64,000 nt of DNA from Streptomyces sp. 11x1. GTDB lineage: Bacteria; Actinomycetota; Actinomycetes; Streptomycetales; Streptomycetaceae. A program made the position numbers and the translations under genes. Location: assembly GCF_032598905.1 (NCBI RefSeq), contig NZ_CP122458.1:620001-684000 (forward strand). The letters are read 5' to 3'. A model generated the notes under the pieces. That model saw only the letters and a program-made list of their open reading frames with translations, was not told the DNA's origin and did no database searches. The stretch's first letter is position 1, and each line of letters begins with the position of its first letter. Below are positions 44,444-52,278 of the stretch, in pieces.

Positions 44444-44614
44444 TCACCATCGGTGCCAGCGGCCACGGCCACCACCGGCGTGGGTGGAGCGCATCACGAA
44501 GCCCAGCAGCCACAGCACCAGGACGACGAGAGCCACCCACCACAGCACTTCGAGGGCGAAACCCGCACCGAAGAGGATCACGGCGAGAAGCAGAACCAGA
44601 AGCAGGGGAACCAT
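44444..44614 (-). CDS. 56-aa hydrophobic protein upstream of the PLD gene
   Basis: Read from the ATG at 44614: MVPLLLVLLLAVILFGAGFA, then a second helix (LWWVALVVLVLWLLGFV) and a short basic tail ending RWHRW. An AGGAGG site lies nine bases upstream, better than for the ATG at 44620. It is the 'hydrophobic protein' type (DUF5670/lmo0937-like) known in Streptomyces and stress-linked in other bacteria. Close coupling with the phospholipase D-like gene suggests a membrane-stress role. Confidence 0.8.
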   Translation of the reverse strand: MVPLLLVLLLAVILFGAGFALEVLWWVALVVLVLWLLGFVMRSTHAGGGRGRWHRW

Positions 44615-44712
44615 TGTCATCAACCTCCTGCACCCTCGTTTGCCCTGTCAATGCTTCACCAATCCCCCATCTTTCCTTGTTTGTGAAGGCACAACTGGGG
44701 CACGGGGGGCTC

Positions 44713-45873
44713 TCATTCGGGATTGCCGTGCCAGTCCAGCACCAGGACCGTGGCGTCGTCCTTGAGGTGGCCGTGACAGGCGTCGAGCACGGCGGCGGTC
44801 AGGCTGCGGACGACTTCCCTCGGATGCAGATCGTGGGTGTCCTTCAGGACCGAGGCCAGATCGGCGGCCGCCGCGCCGCGGTCCTGCATCCCGTCGGTGA
44901 GCAGGACCAGGCGGTCGCCGGGGCGCAGCCGCAGTTCCTGTACGCGGTAGGGGACGGGGGCAGACACTCCGAAGGGCAGGTTGACGGCGAGTGCGACCTC
45001 TTCGACGGTGCCGTCACGCAGCCGCAGCGGCCAGGGGTGTCCGGCGTTGACCAGTTCGCACAGGCCTGTCGCCAGTTCGACGCAGAGCAACTGCCCGGTG
45101 GCCAGGCCCCGGCTGTGGCGCAACAGGGCCTGGTGGGCGTGCTCGGCCTGGGCGAGGGCGTCACAGCCGCTGCGGCGCGCCTGTCGTAGCGCGCCGACCA
45201 ACAACGTGGCGAGCAGGGCGGACTGGGTGTCGTGGCCCATGGCGTCGGTGATGGACAGGTGCAGGGTGTCTCGGTCGAGCGTGTAGTCGTAGGTGTCGCC
45301 CCCGATGTCGTCGGCCGGGACGAGCCCGGCCGCGAGGGTGAACTGGGCCGCCTCGCAGCAGGGGGACGAGGGCAGCAGTTGGTGCTGGATCTCGGCGGCC
45401 AGACTGGTGCGGGTGGTCCGTCTGCCCAGGTGGTACAGATCGGTGAAGCGGCGGTCCGTGACGATGATGTAGGCCAACGCGTGGGCCGCGTCGCGAACCT
45501 GCCGGAGCACGGTGTCCGCGGTGTGCTGCAGGGTCACTTCCAGGAGGCCGATGCAGTCGCCGCGGTTGGTGACCGGCGTGATGACGCGCTGTCCGCCCTG
45601 TCCGTCCGAATCCATGTGCTGGCGCTGGCTCCGCAGTACGTCGCCGTAGACGCTGCCGTGCAGATCGATCGGCTCGGTCCGGTACACGCACTCGTCCGCG
45701 GGCGCGGGGAGCCGTACCAGCCGCTGTCCCATGAGGTCGACGAACAGAAACGACACACCCTCCGCGCCCAGCCGCTTCTGCAGATCGTGCGCCACCACTT
45801 CGACGGAATCGCCGGGCGGGGCCGCCTCCGCAGCGGCCAACAACTCACCCAGTTCCAGGTCTGCACCTTCCAC
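44713..45873 (-). CDS. PP2C (SpoIIE) family serine phosphatase
   Basis: 386 aa from the GTG at 45873 (GGAGG five bases upstream). An N-terminal GAF-like half (DSVEVVAHDLQKRLGAEGVSFLFVDLMG) is followed by the SpoIIE/RsbU phosphatase domain: ADDIGGDTYDY, DAMGHDTQSALLATLLV, NAGHPWPLRL and LLTDGMQDRG, with the metal-binding Asp residues kept. Such proteins dephosphorylate anti-sigma antagonists or work in signal cascades. No anti-sigma gene adjoins. It is followed downstream by the PLD operon, 99 bases after its stop. Confidence 0.9.
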   Translation of the reverse strand: MEGADLELGELLAAAEAAPPGDSVEVVAHDLQKRLGAEGVSFLFVDLMGQRLVRLPAPADECVYRTEPIDLHGSVYGDVLRSQRQHMDSDGQGGQRVITPVTNRGDCIGLLEVTLQHTADTVLRQVRDAAHALAYIIVTDRRFTDLYHLGRRTTRTSLAAEIQHQLLPSSPCCEAAQFTLAAGLVPADDIGGDTYDYTLDRDTLHLSITDAMGHDTQSALLATLLVGALRQARRSGCDALAQAEHAHQALLRHSRGLATGQLLCVELATGLCELVNAGHPWPLRLRDGTVEEVALAVNLPFGVSAPVPYRVQELRLRPGDRLVLLTDGMQDRGAAAADLASVLKDTHDLHPREVVRSLTAAVLDACHGHLKDDATVLVLDWHGNPE

Positions 45874-46060
45874 GACAACCTCCGATCGGTTGCCGCACCT
45901 TCTTCCCCGAGTTTTAGTGACATCACCCGACGCGCCCACGAGAAGGCGGTCACAGCCCGCGTCACGCGCGCTGCCGTGGTGCGCCTACTCCGCGGGAACG
46001 CCGTACGAGCTCAACGCCGTCGTGGGACGTTTCGATCTGCTCAGGAGCGGGACCGCCGGG

Positions 46061-46555
46061 ATGCGGGACGCGGATGTCGTCCCGCTCCGCCGGGGCATGG
46101 GGCTGGTTGTCAATGCCGCGCTCGCCCTGATCGATGTCGTGGTGGAGGGCGCTGAAGAGGCGGGCCGTCACGACCTGTTCCAGGAGCTGGGGCTCGGCCG
46201 GGAACAGGACATGGGCGGCTGGCGGTCGGCCGGCCGGACCGCTCGGTGGGCGGCCACCTACGACGAGTGGCATCGACGGCAGTCGGCGGAGCGCGAGCAA
46301 GCGGCGCGTGCCGCTGCGGAGTTCGAGAGGTGCAGGAGGCTCCCCGACGTCCCGGTGGCGCTGGACAGCAAGGCGATCATGGAGCTGCTGGGACTGCCCC
46401 CGGGCCCGCTGATCGGTGCGGCCACTCGCCATCTGCAGGATCTGCATCTCGCACGCGGCCCGTTGTCACGGAAAGAGGCCCGGACTCTGCTGCGGACCTG
46501 GGCCGCGGAGCAGGATGCGGGGCGCCGCGACGGCCGAACTCACGTGCTGCCGTAA
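46061..46555 (+). CDS. stand-alone tRNA-nucleotidyltransferase C-terminal-like protein
   Basis: 164 aa from the ATG at 46061, a start without a good ribosome site; an open frame continues upstream. The last 60 residues, ALDSKAIMELLGLPPGPLIG and the helix LHLARGPLSRKEARTLLRTW, match the C-terminal part of CCA-adding enzymes. The upstream part is helical with an Ala/Glu/Arg-rich region and no catalytic nucleotidyltransferase core or HD motif. It may be a fragment or a small relative that acts on another RNA. The gene partly faces the phosphatase promoter. Confidence 0.5.
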   Translation: MRDADVVPLRRGMGLVVNAALALIDVVVEGAEEAGRHDLFQELGLGREQDMGGWRSAGRTARWAATYDEWHRRQSAEREQAARAAAEFERCRRLPDVPVALDSKAIMELLGLPPGPLIGAATRHLQDLHLARGPLSRKEARTLLRTWAAEQDAGRRDGRTHVLP

Positions 46556-46708
46556 CGAGGAGGAACCAGTCTCGGCCCAGCGGGGTCTACTTCTTGCCAC
46601 GTTCCCTATTCTTGCTCCGCCCACGGGGGCTTGGCGGATTTCGAGCGCTCGGTCCCCGCGACTCGTCGGGAGCGGGCGGAATACCTCACATGGACCGAAG
46701 GGGAAGCG

Positions 46709-48046
46709 GTGGAGACGACGAGTACGAGGGTGCGGCACGGCACCATAGCTCCTGTCACCGCGGCGCGTTGGGCGCTGTGGACGTTCGTCGTGGTCAACCT
46801 GGCGATCGTCGAGATCCTGTTCATCACCACGGGCACGGGCAAGAACGGGGTGCTCACGGTCGCCAAGTTCTTCGGTCTGCACGCCGCCGTGCTGATGCTG
46901 TTCCAGCTGCTGCTCGTCGCCCGGTTGCCGTGGCTCGACCGTCGTATCGGCATGGACCGGCTGACGGTGTGGCACCGGTGGGTCGGCTTCACCCTGCTGT
47001 GGACGCTCCTCACCCACGCCGTGCTGGTGGTGCTGGGCTACGCGAGGCTCGACGACGCGTCGATGGCGAAGACCTTCTTCGCGCTGGCCGGGGTGCCGGC
47101 CTCCCTGCTCGGGATGCTGGCCGCGGCGATCGTGGTCGTGGTCGCCGCGGTCTCCGCCCGTGCGGTGCGCCGGCGGCTGCGGTACGAGACCTGGCACGGC
47201 CTGCATCTGCTGCTGTACGTGGCGCTGGGGCTGGCGTTCGTCCACCAGTTGCTGGAGACCACGACGTTCGCCTCCTCCGCGTTCGCGTGGGCCTACTGGT
47301 GGGCCCTGTGGCTGTTCGCGTTCGGCGCCCTGGTCGCGGGCCGGTTCGTCCTGCCCGTGTGGCGCAACGCCTACCACCGGTTCCAGGTCGCGGCGGTCGT
47401 ACCGGAATCGGACGACGTGGTGTCGGTGCACGTCACCGGCCGCCACCTCGACCGACTGCCGGCCCGGGCCGGCCAGTTCTGCGTCTGGCGGTTCCCCGGA
47501 CACAACCACTGGTGGCTGGCCAATCCGTTCTCGCTGTCGGCGGCGCCCGACGGCCGGACGCTGCGACTGACCGCCAAGGCGGTCGGCAGCGGCAGCGCCG
47601 GACTGCGCGAACTCCCGGTGGGGAGCCGCGCGTTCGTCGAGGGGCCGTACGGTGCCTTCACCTCGCTGCACCGGACTCGGCCCGATGCCCTGCTGATCGC
47701 GGGCGGAGTGGGAATCACCCCCGTCCGTTCCCTGCTGGAGGAGGAGGCGACCGGTGACGTGGTCGTGCTCTACCGGGTGCGCAGCGAGAGGGACGCCGTG
47801 CTGGTCGACGAGGTACGGGCGCTGGTCGCGGCCCGCGGCGGGCGACTGCACCTGCTGACCGGTCGCAGGGGTGAGGGAACACCGCCGTTCGAGCCGGGCA
47901 GTCTGCGGGCTCTGGTCCCCGACATCACCGAACGCGACGTGTACGTCTGCGGCCCGCCCTCGATGACCGCGGCCGTGCTCGGCGCCCTGCGTGAACTGGC
48001 GGTCCCCCGACGGCAGGTGCACGCCGAACGGTTCGGCCTGGCCTGA
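46709..48046 (+). CDS. ferric-reductase-like flavocytochrome (FRE/NOX type)
   Basis: 445 aa from the GTG at 46709 with GAAGGGGA five bases upstream; a TTG at 46631 is in frame. About six membrane helices carry the haem-type histidines in VWHRWVGF, LLTHAVLVV, ETWHGLHLLLY and AFVHQLLE. The cytoplasmic half has a FAD-binding NPFSLSAAPD and the NAD-binding ALLIAGGVGITPVRSLL, ending in the DVYVCGPPSM motif. It moves electrons from NAD(P)H across the membrane, to iron, oxygen or quinone. A hairpin terminator follows. Confidence 0.88.
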   Translation: METTSTRVRHGTIAPVTAARWALWTFVVVNLAIVEILFITTGTGKNGVLTVAKFFGLHAAVLMLFQLLLVARLPWLDRRIGMDRLTVWHRWVGFTLLWTLLTHAVLVVLGYARLDDASMAKTFFALAGVPASLLGMLAAAIVVVVAAVSARAVRRRLRYETWHGLHLLLYVALGLAFVHQLLETTTFASSAFAWAYWWALWLFAFGALVAGRFVLPVWRNAYHRFQVAAVVPESDDVVSVHVTGRHLDRLPARAGQFCVWRFPGHNHWWLANPFSLSAAPDGRTLRLTAKAVGSGSAGLRELPVGSRAFVEGPYGAFTSLHRTRPDALLIAGGVGITPVRSLLEEEATGDVVVLYRVRSERDAVLVDEVRALVAARGGRLHLLTGRRGEGTPPFEPGSLRALVPDITERDVYVCGPPSMTAAVLGALRELAVPRRQVHAERFGLA

Positions 48047-48062
48047 CGATACGGCCGAACGT

Positions 48063-48095
48063 CCCGGCGCCGACAGGGTCCCTGCCGGCGCCGGG
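48063..48095 (+). terminator. terminator after the ferric-reductase-like gene
   Basis: CCCGGCGCCGACAGGG and CCCTGCCGGCGCCGGG form a 16-base stem with one mismatch and a one-base centre, 17 bases after the stop codon. Confidence 0.8.
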
Positions 48096-48189
48096 GCACC
48101 GCGCCGACGGCCCTCGCTCGTGCGACCACCTGTCGCAGCAGGGTTGTCAGGGGCATGCCTGCGCTCTACAGTCCGGAACAGAACGGAAA

Positions 48190-48203
48190 TGGGAGCGCTC
48201 CCA
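48190..48203 (+). promoter_or_regulatory. CebR operator TGGGAGCGCTCCCA
   Basis: A perfect 14-base palindrome identical to the known Streptomyces CebR box, 68 bases upstream of the cellulase ATG. CebR, a LacI-type repressor, is released by cello-oligosaccharides. Confidence 0.95.
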
Positions 48204-48270
48204 TACGGGGGAGCCGAGGAGCGCCCGAGCCAACCCATGTCCCGGCCGTACCTCCGAGAAGAGGTCCCCC

Positions 48271-49398
48271 ATGCGACCGTCACCCCGTCTCCCGCGCACC
48301 GCGCGCCGCGCACTGGCCGCGTTCGTCACCGCGCTCGCGACCGTCGCGGCGCTCTTCGCCGTCACGCCCTCGGCCCAGGCCGACACGACCGTCTGCGAGC
48401 AGTTCGGATCGAGCGTGATCCAGGGGCGCTACGTCGTCCAGAACAACCGCTGGGGCACGAGCCAGCCCCAGTGCGTCACCACCACGGACACCGGCTTCCG
48501 GGTCACCCGGGCCGACGGTGCCGTCCCCACCAACGGGGCCCCGAAGTCGTACCCCTCCGTCTTCAACGGCTGCCACTACACCAACTGTTCGCCGGGAACC
48601 CGTCTGCCCGCCCAGCTCTCGGGCATCTCCAGCGCGCCGAGCAGCATTTCGTACGGCTATGTCGGTGACGCCGTCTACAACGCCTCGTACGACATCTGGC
48701 TGGACCCGACGCCCCGTACCGACGGCGTGAACCGGACCGAGATCATGATCTGGTTCAACAAGGTGGGACCGATCCAGCCCATCGGCTCCCAGGTGGGCAC
48801 GGCGACCGTGGGCGGGCGTTCCTGGCAGGTGTGGTCGGGCGGCAACGGCACCAACGACGTGCTGTCCTTCGTCGCCCCGTCGGCGATCACGAGCTGGAGC
48901 TTCGACGTCATGGACTTCGTCCGCCAGGCCGTGTCCCGGGGGCTGGCCCAGAACAACTGGTACCTGACCAGCGTCCAGGCCGGGTTCGAACCCTGGCAGA
49001 ACGGCACCGGGCTGACCGTGAACTCCTTCTCCTCGACCGTGGAGACCGGCGGGAGCGGCCCCGGCACCCCGGGCGGCGGCACGGCCTGCGCGGTGTCGTA
49101 CGCCACCACCGTGTGGCAGGGCGGCTTCACCGCGAACGTCACGGTCACCAACACCGGATCGGCGCCCGTCGACAACTGGCGGCTGGCCTTCACGCTGCCC
49201 TCCGGCCAGAGCGTCACCGGCGCCTGGAACGCCTCCTTCTCCGCGTCCTCGGGCCCGGTCACGGCGAGCGCCCTGACACACAACGCGAGCATCTCCCCCG
49301 GTGCCGCACAGAGTTTCGGGTTCCAGGGCACCTACGGCGGCACCTTCGCCGCGCCGGCCGGCTTCAGCCTGAACGGGACCGCCTGCACCCGGACCTGA
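48271..49398 (+). CDS. celB: secreted GH12 endoglucanase with C-terminal CBM2
   Basis: 375 aa. A Tat/Sec-type signal peptide (MRPSPRLPRTARRALAAFVTAL...QADT) is followed by the GH12 domain (about 35-255), closely like Streptomyces CelB: GRYVVQNNRWG, FNGCHYTNCSPGT and VNRTEIMIWFN with the nucleophile Glu, and AGFEPWQNGTG with the acid/base Glu. A Gly/Pro linker (GGSGPGTPGGGT) joins a CBM2 (CAVSYATTVWQGGFTANVTVTN). It cuts beta-1,4-glucan. A CebR box upstream places it in the cellulose regulon. It is intact. Confidence 0.95.
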   Translation: MRPSPRLPRTARRALAAFVTALATVAALFAVTPSAQADTTVCEQFGSSVIQGRYVVQNNRWGTSQPQCVTTTDTGFRVTRADGAVPTNGAPKSYPSVFNGCHYTNCSPGTRLPAQLSGISSAPSSISYGYVGDAVYNASYDIWLDPTPRTDGVNRTEIMIWFNKVGPIQPIGSQVGTATVGGRSWQVWSGGNGTNDVLSFVAPSAITSWSFDVMDFVRQAVSRGLAQNNWYLTSVQAGFEPWQNGTGLTVNSFSSTVETGGSGPGTPGGGTACAVSYATTVWQGGFTANVTVTNTGSAPVDNWRLAFTLPSGQSVTGAWNASFSASSGPVTASALTHNASISPGAAQSFGFQGTYGGTFAAPAGFSLNGTACTRT

Positions 49399-49423
49399 AC
49401 ACGACCGGCGCCGGCCCGCGGGT

Positions 49424-49793
49424 TCACGTGCTCACTTCGTCGAGGCCGATGTCCCGGGCGGCGATGCGCCCTCCGTCGAACGCGGCCCCGGCGACCGGGC
49501 GTGCGGCCGCGCACCCCGAGTAGGTGGTGACCCGGTGCGTCAGGCTGCCGCGCGCCGGTTCGGGCGTGTTCTGGGCGGTGCAGCCGTTGTTCCTGACGAA
49601 CCGGTCGCGCATCGTCCGTCCGCCGGAGATGCCGAGGACGGTGTACCCGGATGCCGTGCACACCGAGGTGGGCGACGGGCTGGCTGCCACCGGCGCATCC
49701 GCTGAGCTGCCCGCCGTTCCGGACAGCGACCGCGCGGAAGACCGTCGGCCGGGAACACGCGAGCGCGTACGTCATGGCGGCGCCGTATCCGGG
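49424..49793 (-). pseudogene. truncated, frameshifted CE1 (PHB-depolymerase/feruloyl-type) esterase
   Basis: In the frame of the toxin's stop codon, GYGAAMTYALACSRPTVFRAVAVRNGGQLSGC reads as the part after the nucleophile elbow; the catalytic Ser position is Gly. After PVAHLGVHGI the frame changes and TVLGISGGRTMRDRFVRNNG...VTTYSGC and AAFDGGRIAARD follow. The N-terminal half is missing and the C-terminus is cut. Homology begins exactly after the TGA of the toxin gene, so a recombination joined them. A cellulase next door suggests a lost plant-polymer gene pair. Confidence 0.8.
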
Positions 49794-50177
49794 TCAGATC
49801 CTCCAGGAACGCAGCGCGTCCGCGACCTCGTAGATGGTCAGGCGGCTCTCGCGGACCTTCCTGATCAGGTCCGACAGAGCGCCGTAGGGCGGATCGATGC
49901 CCTGTGCCGCCTGCTCCATGTACTGGGCGGCGACGAACGCGGCGACGAGGCTGTTGCGGTGCGGCAGCGGCTCCAGGCGCGCGATGGTGTGCAGCAGCGC
50001 GGCCGCGCGCCAGGCGGCGTCGGGGTTCGACTTCTCCAGGGTGGGCATCCGGGTCTTGTGCCGGGCGACGGCCGCCACCAGAGCGGAGTAGTCCGTGACC
50101 GACACGTCCTCGCCGCCGAGGGCGGCCTCCTGGACGTCCAGCAGCCAGGAGACGTCGACGTACAGGGTCTCGCTCAT
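49794..50177 (-). CDS. Fic/Doc-family toxin, atypical active-site motif
   Basis: 127 aa. The fold signature WRAAALLHTIARLEPLPHRNSLVAAFVAAQYM aligns with the Doc/Fic helix pair, but the HPFxDGN(K/R) motif is LPHRNSLVA here, so the catalytic His is absent from its usual place. It resembles proteins annotated in Streptomyces as 'fic family TA toxin'. It starts one base into the antitoxin stop (TGATG). Fic enzymes AMPylate or phosphorylate proteins; this one may be inactive or of altered chemistry. Its stop codon is the edge of the CE1 pseudogene. Confidence 0.7.
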   Translation of the reverse strand: MSETLYVDVSWLLDVQEAALGGEDVSVTDYSALVAAVARHKTRMPTLEKSNPDAAWRAAALLHTIARLEPLPHRNSLVAAFVAAQYMEQAAQGIDPPYGALSDLIRKVRESRLTIYEVADALRSWRI

Positions 50178-50416
50178 CAGGCGGCGGTGACTCCCTGATC
50201 GCGCTGGGACGGCGGCACCTCGTCGGGGAAGGCCTCGTCGAACTCGCCGCGCAGCCGGTCCGCCCACGCGGTGGCGCCGGCGACGAACCGCTTGCGGTGC
50301 ATCTCGCGGACCCCGAGATCGTGCATGTACTGCTTCAGGCTCTTGCCCTCGGCCGCCGCGGCCGCCCGCACACCTTCCATTTCCTCGTCCGTGAAGGACA
50401 CGTTCAGTGATGGCAT
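50177..50416 (-). CDS. ribbon-helix-helix-type antitoxin
   Basis: 79 aa from the ATG at 50416 (MPSLNVSFTDEEMEGVRAAA); an ATG nine bases earlier is possible. The N-terminal beta strand and helix (VSFTDEEMEGVRAAAAAEGKSLKQYMHDLGV) match Arc/MetJ-type antitoxins, with an acidic tail FDEAFPDEVPP for toxin binding. It shares one base with the toxin gene (TGATG), the coupling expected in a TA operon. Autoregulation through a palindrome around 50411-50431 is possible. Confidence 0.75.
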   Translation of the reverse strand: MPSLNVSFTDEEMEGVRAAAAAEGKSLKQYMHDLGVREMHRKRFVAGATAWADRLRGEFDEAFPDEVPPSQRDQGVTAA

Positions 50417-50430
50417 ACCCAACATGGTAC

Positions 50431-50841
50431 CTACTTGGCACCAGCCTGCGCCACCGTCTGCGGCACAGGCTTGGACGCCTCCGCCGACCGGGTCCGGGGC
50501 GGGGCCGAGGGGAGGTCCGCCTGCTGGAGTTCGGCGAGCAGCTCGCTCTGCCCTGCGAGCAGTTCGGTCAGGATCCGGCGGGCCGCGCGGAGCAGTTCGG
50601 CCACGTCGCCGCCGGCGAGGGCGTAGCTGACGGTGGAGCCCTCCCGGATGGAGACGACGATGCCGGAGCGGCGCAGGACGCCCAGCTGCTGACTGAGACT
50701 GGACGGCTCGATCTCGATCTCGCTCAGCAGGTCGCGTACGGGCAGCGGGCCGCCTTGGAGCAGTTCCAGGACCCGGATGCGCACCGGATGGCCGAGCATC
50801 CGGAAGAACTCGGCCTTCGCCTGGTAGAGGGGCACCTGCAT
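50431..50841 (-). CDS. ArsR/SmtB-family transcriptional regulator
   Basis: 136 aa. The winged helix LGHPVRIRVLELLQGGPLPVRDLLSEIEIEPSSLSQQLGVLRRSGIVVSIREGSTVSYAL spans about 15-75, followed by a helical arm. No Cys metal site is visible, so it is a non-metal ArsR subtype. The ATG at 50841 was chosen by the family start. It lies 14 bases from the antitoxin start, all on one strand, so it may head the TA operon. A 16-base palindrome at 50983 is the operator candidate. Confidence 0.85.
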   Translation of the reverse strand: MQVPLYQAKAEFFRMLGHPVRIRVLELLQGGPLPVRDLLSEIEIEPSSLSQQLGVLRRSGIVVSIREGSTVSYALAGGDVAELLRAARRILTELLAGQSELLAELQQADLPSAPPRTRSAEASKPVPQTVAQAGAK

Positions 50842-50982
50842 GAGAATCGCTCGCTCCCTGCCGCTTTCGACGGACTCCGTGGGCACGGCGGCCTGTGTGC
50901 CACCGCAGGCCGTACTGCGTCCCCATCCTCGTGGATCCGGCCCCGCACACCCACGGGATTGACCCGATCTGGATATGTCCAC

Positions 50983-50998
50983 TTGAAGAAATCTTCAA
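50983..50998 (-). promoter_or_regulatory. TTGAAGA-AA-TCTTCAA palindrome, ArsR operator candidate
   Basis: A perfect 7-base A+T-rich inverted repeat with a two-base centre, the type bound by ArsR dimers. It lies 142 bases upstream of the ArsR ATG and 37 bases from the roadblock stop, so a long leader would be needed. Confidence 0.5.
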
Positions 50999-51034
50999 CT
51001 CATGGGCGTGCGAGGCCATGGAGAACGCGTTTGT

Positions 51035-51409
51035 CTACACGTCGAGTTCGGCCCCGATGCGCCTGAGCTGGTGGCGGGCCATGGCCAGGTTCGACTTCGT
51101 CCGGTCGAGCACGAGGTAGAGGAAGAGTCCGTTGCCGCCGCGGCCCTTGAGCGGCTGGATGATGTGGTACTGACCGCCGAGGGTGATGAGCATGTCCTCG
51201 ATCGCCCCCGTCAGCCCGAGGTGTTCCATGGTGCGGGTCTTGGCGCGGATCACGTCCGTGTTCCCCGCCGCCGCGACCGTCAGGTCGAGATCCTTTCCGC
51301 CCCCCAGCGTGCCCAGCGCCATACCGCTGGTGTAGTCGACGAGCGCGGTCCCCAGGGAACCCTCGATCGAGGTCATGATCTCCTTCAGGGAAATCTCCAC
51401 ATTGGCCAT
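51035..51409 (-). CDS. roadblock/LC7-domain protein
   Basis: 124 aa, a single roadblock/LC7 domain: VEISLKEIMTSIEGSLGTALVDYTSGMALGTLGG at the start and GLFLYLVLDRTKSNLAMARHQLRRI at the end. In Streptomyces such proteins belong to conservons with GTPases and sensor kinases, but none adjoin here. GGAGATG precedes the ATG at 51409. It probably acts as a GTPase regulator or scaffold, and its partner gene must be elsewhere. Confidence 0.88.
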   Translation of the reverse strand: MANVEISLKEIMTSIEGSLGTALVDYTSGMALGTLGGGKDLDLTVAAAGNTDVIRAKTRTMEHLGLTGAIEDMLITLGGQYHIIQPLKGRGGNGLFLYLVLDRTKSNLAMARHQLRRIGAELDV

Positions 51410-51546
51410 GTCGGCATCTCCTGTCGCTCGCTGCGCGGCTCGGGCAGTGCCCTCTCCGCCGGTATGAGGAACGTACGAGCTGCCCGCTCGCAGCACCCGC
51501 ATAGTTCCGCTACTGAACGACGCATTCCCACATCACCGCGCCTGCG

Positions 51547-51560
51547 GATCACTTGTGATC
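51547..51560 (+). promoter_or_regulatory. GATCAC-TT-GTGATC palindrome
   Basis: A perfect 6-base inverted repeat with a 2-base centre, about 106 bases upstream of the isochorismatase-type gene and in the otherwise empty 256-base gap. It may be an operator for the GlxA-type regulator or another dimer; the assignment is open. Confidence 0.35.
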
Positions 51561-51665
51561 GTCTGTGTTCGCCGGGCGACCGCACAGGGCGGCTGACCGG
51601 ATCGGTCCGCTCGGGGACCCGATGCGGCCTGTCGCGACCGGGGCCGTACGGCCGAGGCTGGGGAC

Positions 51666-52268
51666 ATGACCCGAGCACTGATCGTCATCGATGTCCAGGA
51701 GTCCTTCCGCGCCGACCCGCTGTGGGAGGCCGTCTCCGATCCGAAGGTCGCCGACAAGGTGGACCGGCTGGTCCGACTGGCCCGCCGGGCCGGGGACCTG
51801 GTGGTGTGGGTCCTGCACGCCGAACCCGGGAGCGGCGACGTCTTCGACCCGGCTCTCGGCCACGTCCGGCTGCAGGCGGGACTGGAGCGCCGGGAGGGCG
51901 AGGAGCCACTGCTCCACAAGACCTCCCACAACGCCTTCAGCACCACCAACCTGCAGCAGCTCCTCACCGAACGCGGGGTCCGGGAACTCACCGTCTGCGG
52001 CATCCGCACCGAGCAGTGCGTGGAGACCACCGCCCGCCTCGCGAGCGACCTCGGCTACCTGGTCACGTTCGTCGTCGACGCGACCGCCACCCACCCGATC
52101 CCGTACCGCGACGCCCCCGCCGACCAGACCGTCGCCGAACTGCTCGCCGACCCCCGCACCCTGCCCGCCGACGAGGTCGTCCGCCGCACGGAGTACGCCC
52201 TCGCCGGCCGCTTCGCCACCATCGCGACGGTCGACGAGCTGGAGGCCGCGGCGGACCTTCCGGCATGA
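51666..52268 (+). CDS. isochorismatase-family cysteine hydrolase
   Basis: 200 aa. The catalytic triad is visible: Asp in ALIVIDVQESF (about 8), Lys in LHKTSHNAF (about 83) and Cys in GIRTEQCVETTAR (about 118). Members hydrolyse isochorismate, nicotinamide or related amides. The Asp-Val-Gln and cis-peptide (VCGIRTEQCV) motifs are standard. The GlxA-type regulator starts 10 bases later, so the two form an operon and the enzyme may be its metabolic target. Confidence 0.9.
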   Translation: MTRALIVIDVQESFRADPLWEAVSDPKVADKVDRLVRLARRAGDLVVWVLHAEPGSGDVFDPALGHVRLQAGLERREGEEPLLHKTSHNAFSTTNLQQLLTERGVRELTVCGIRTEQCVETTARLASDLGYLVTFVVDATATHPIPYRDAPADQTVAELLADPRTLPADEVVRRTEYALAGRFATIATVDELEAAADLPA

Positions 52269-52278
52269 TGACCGCATC

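Noticed and set aside
49332..49775. A separate small ORF after the toxin gene
   Set aside because: Content is a frameshifted esterase relic, not an independent gene.
50411..50431. GGTACCATG palindrome at the antitoxin start as a firm operator
   Set aside because: It is imperfect and overlaps the start codon; mentioned only as a possibility.
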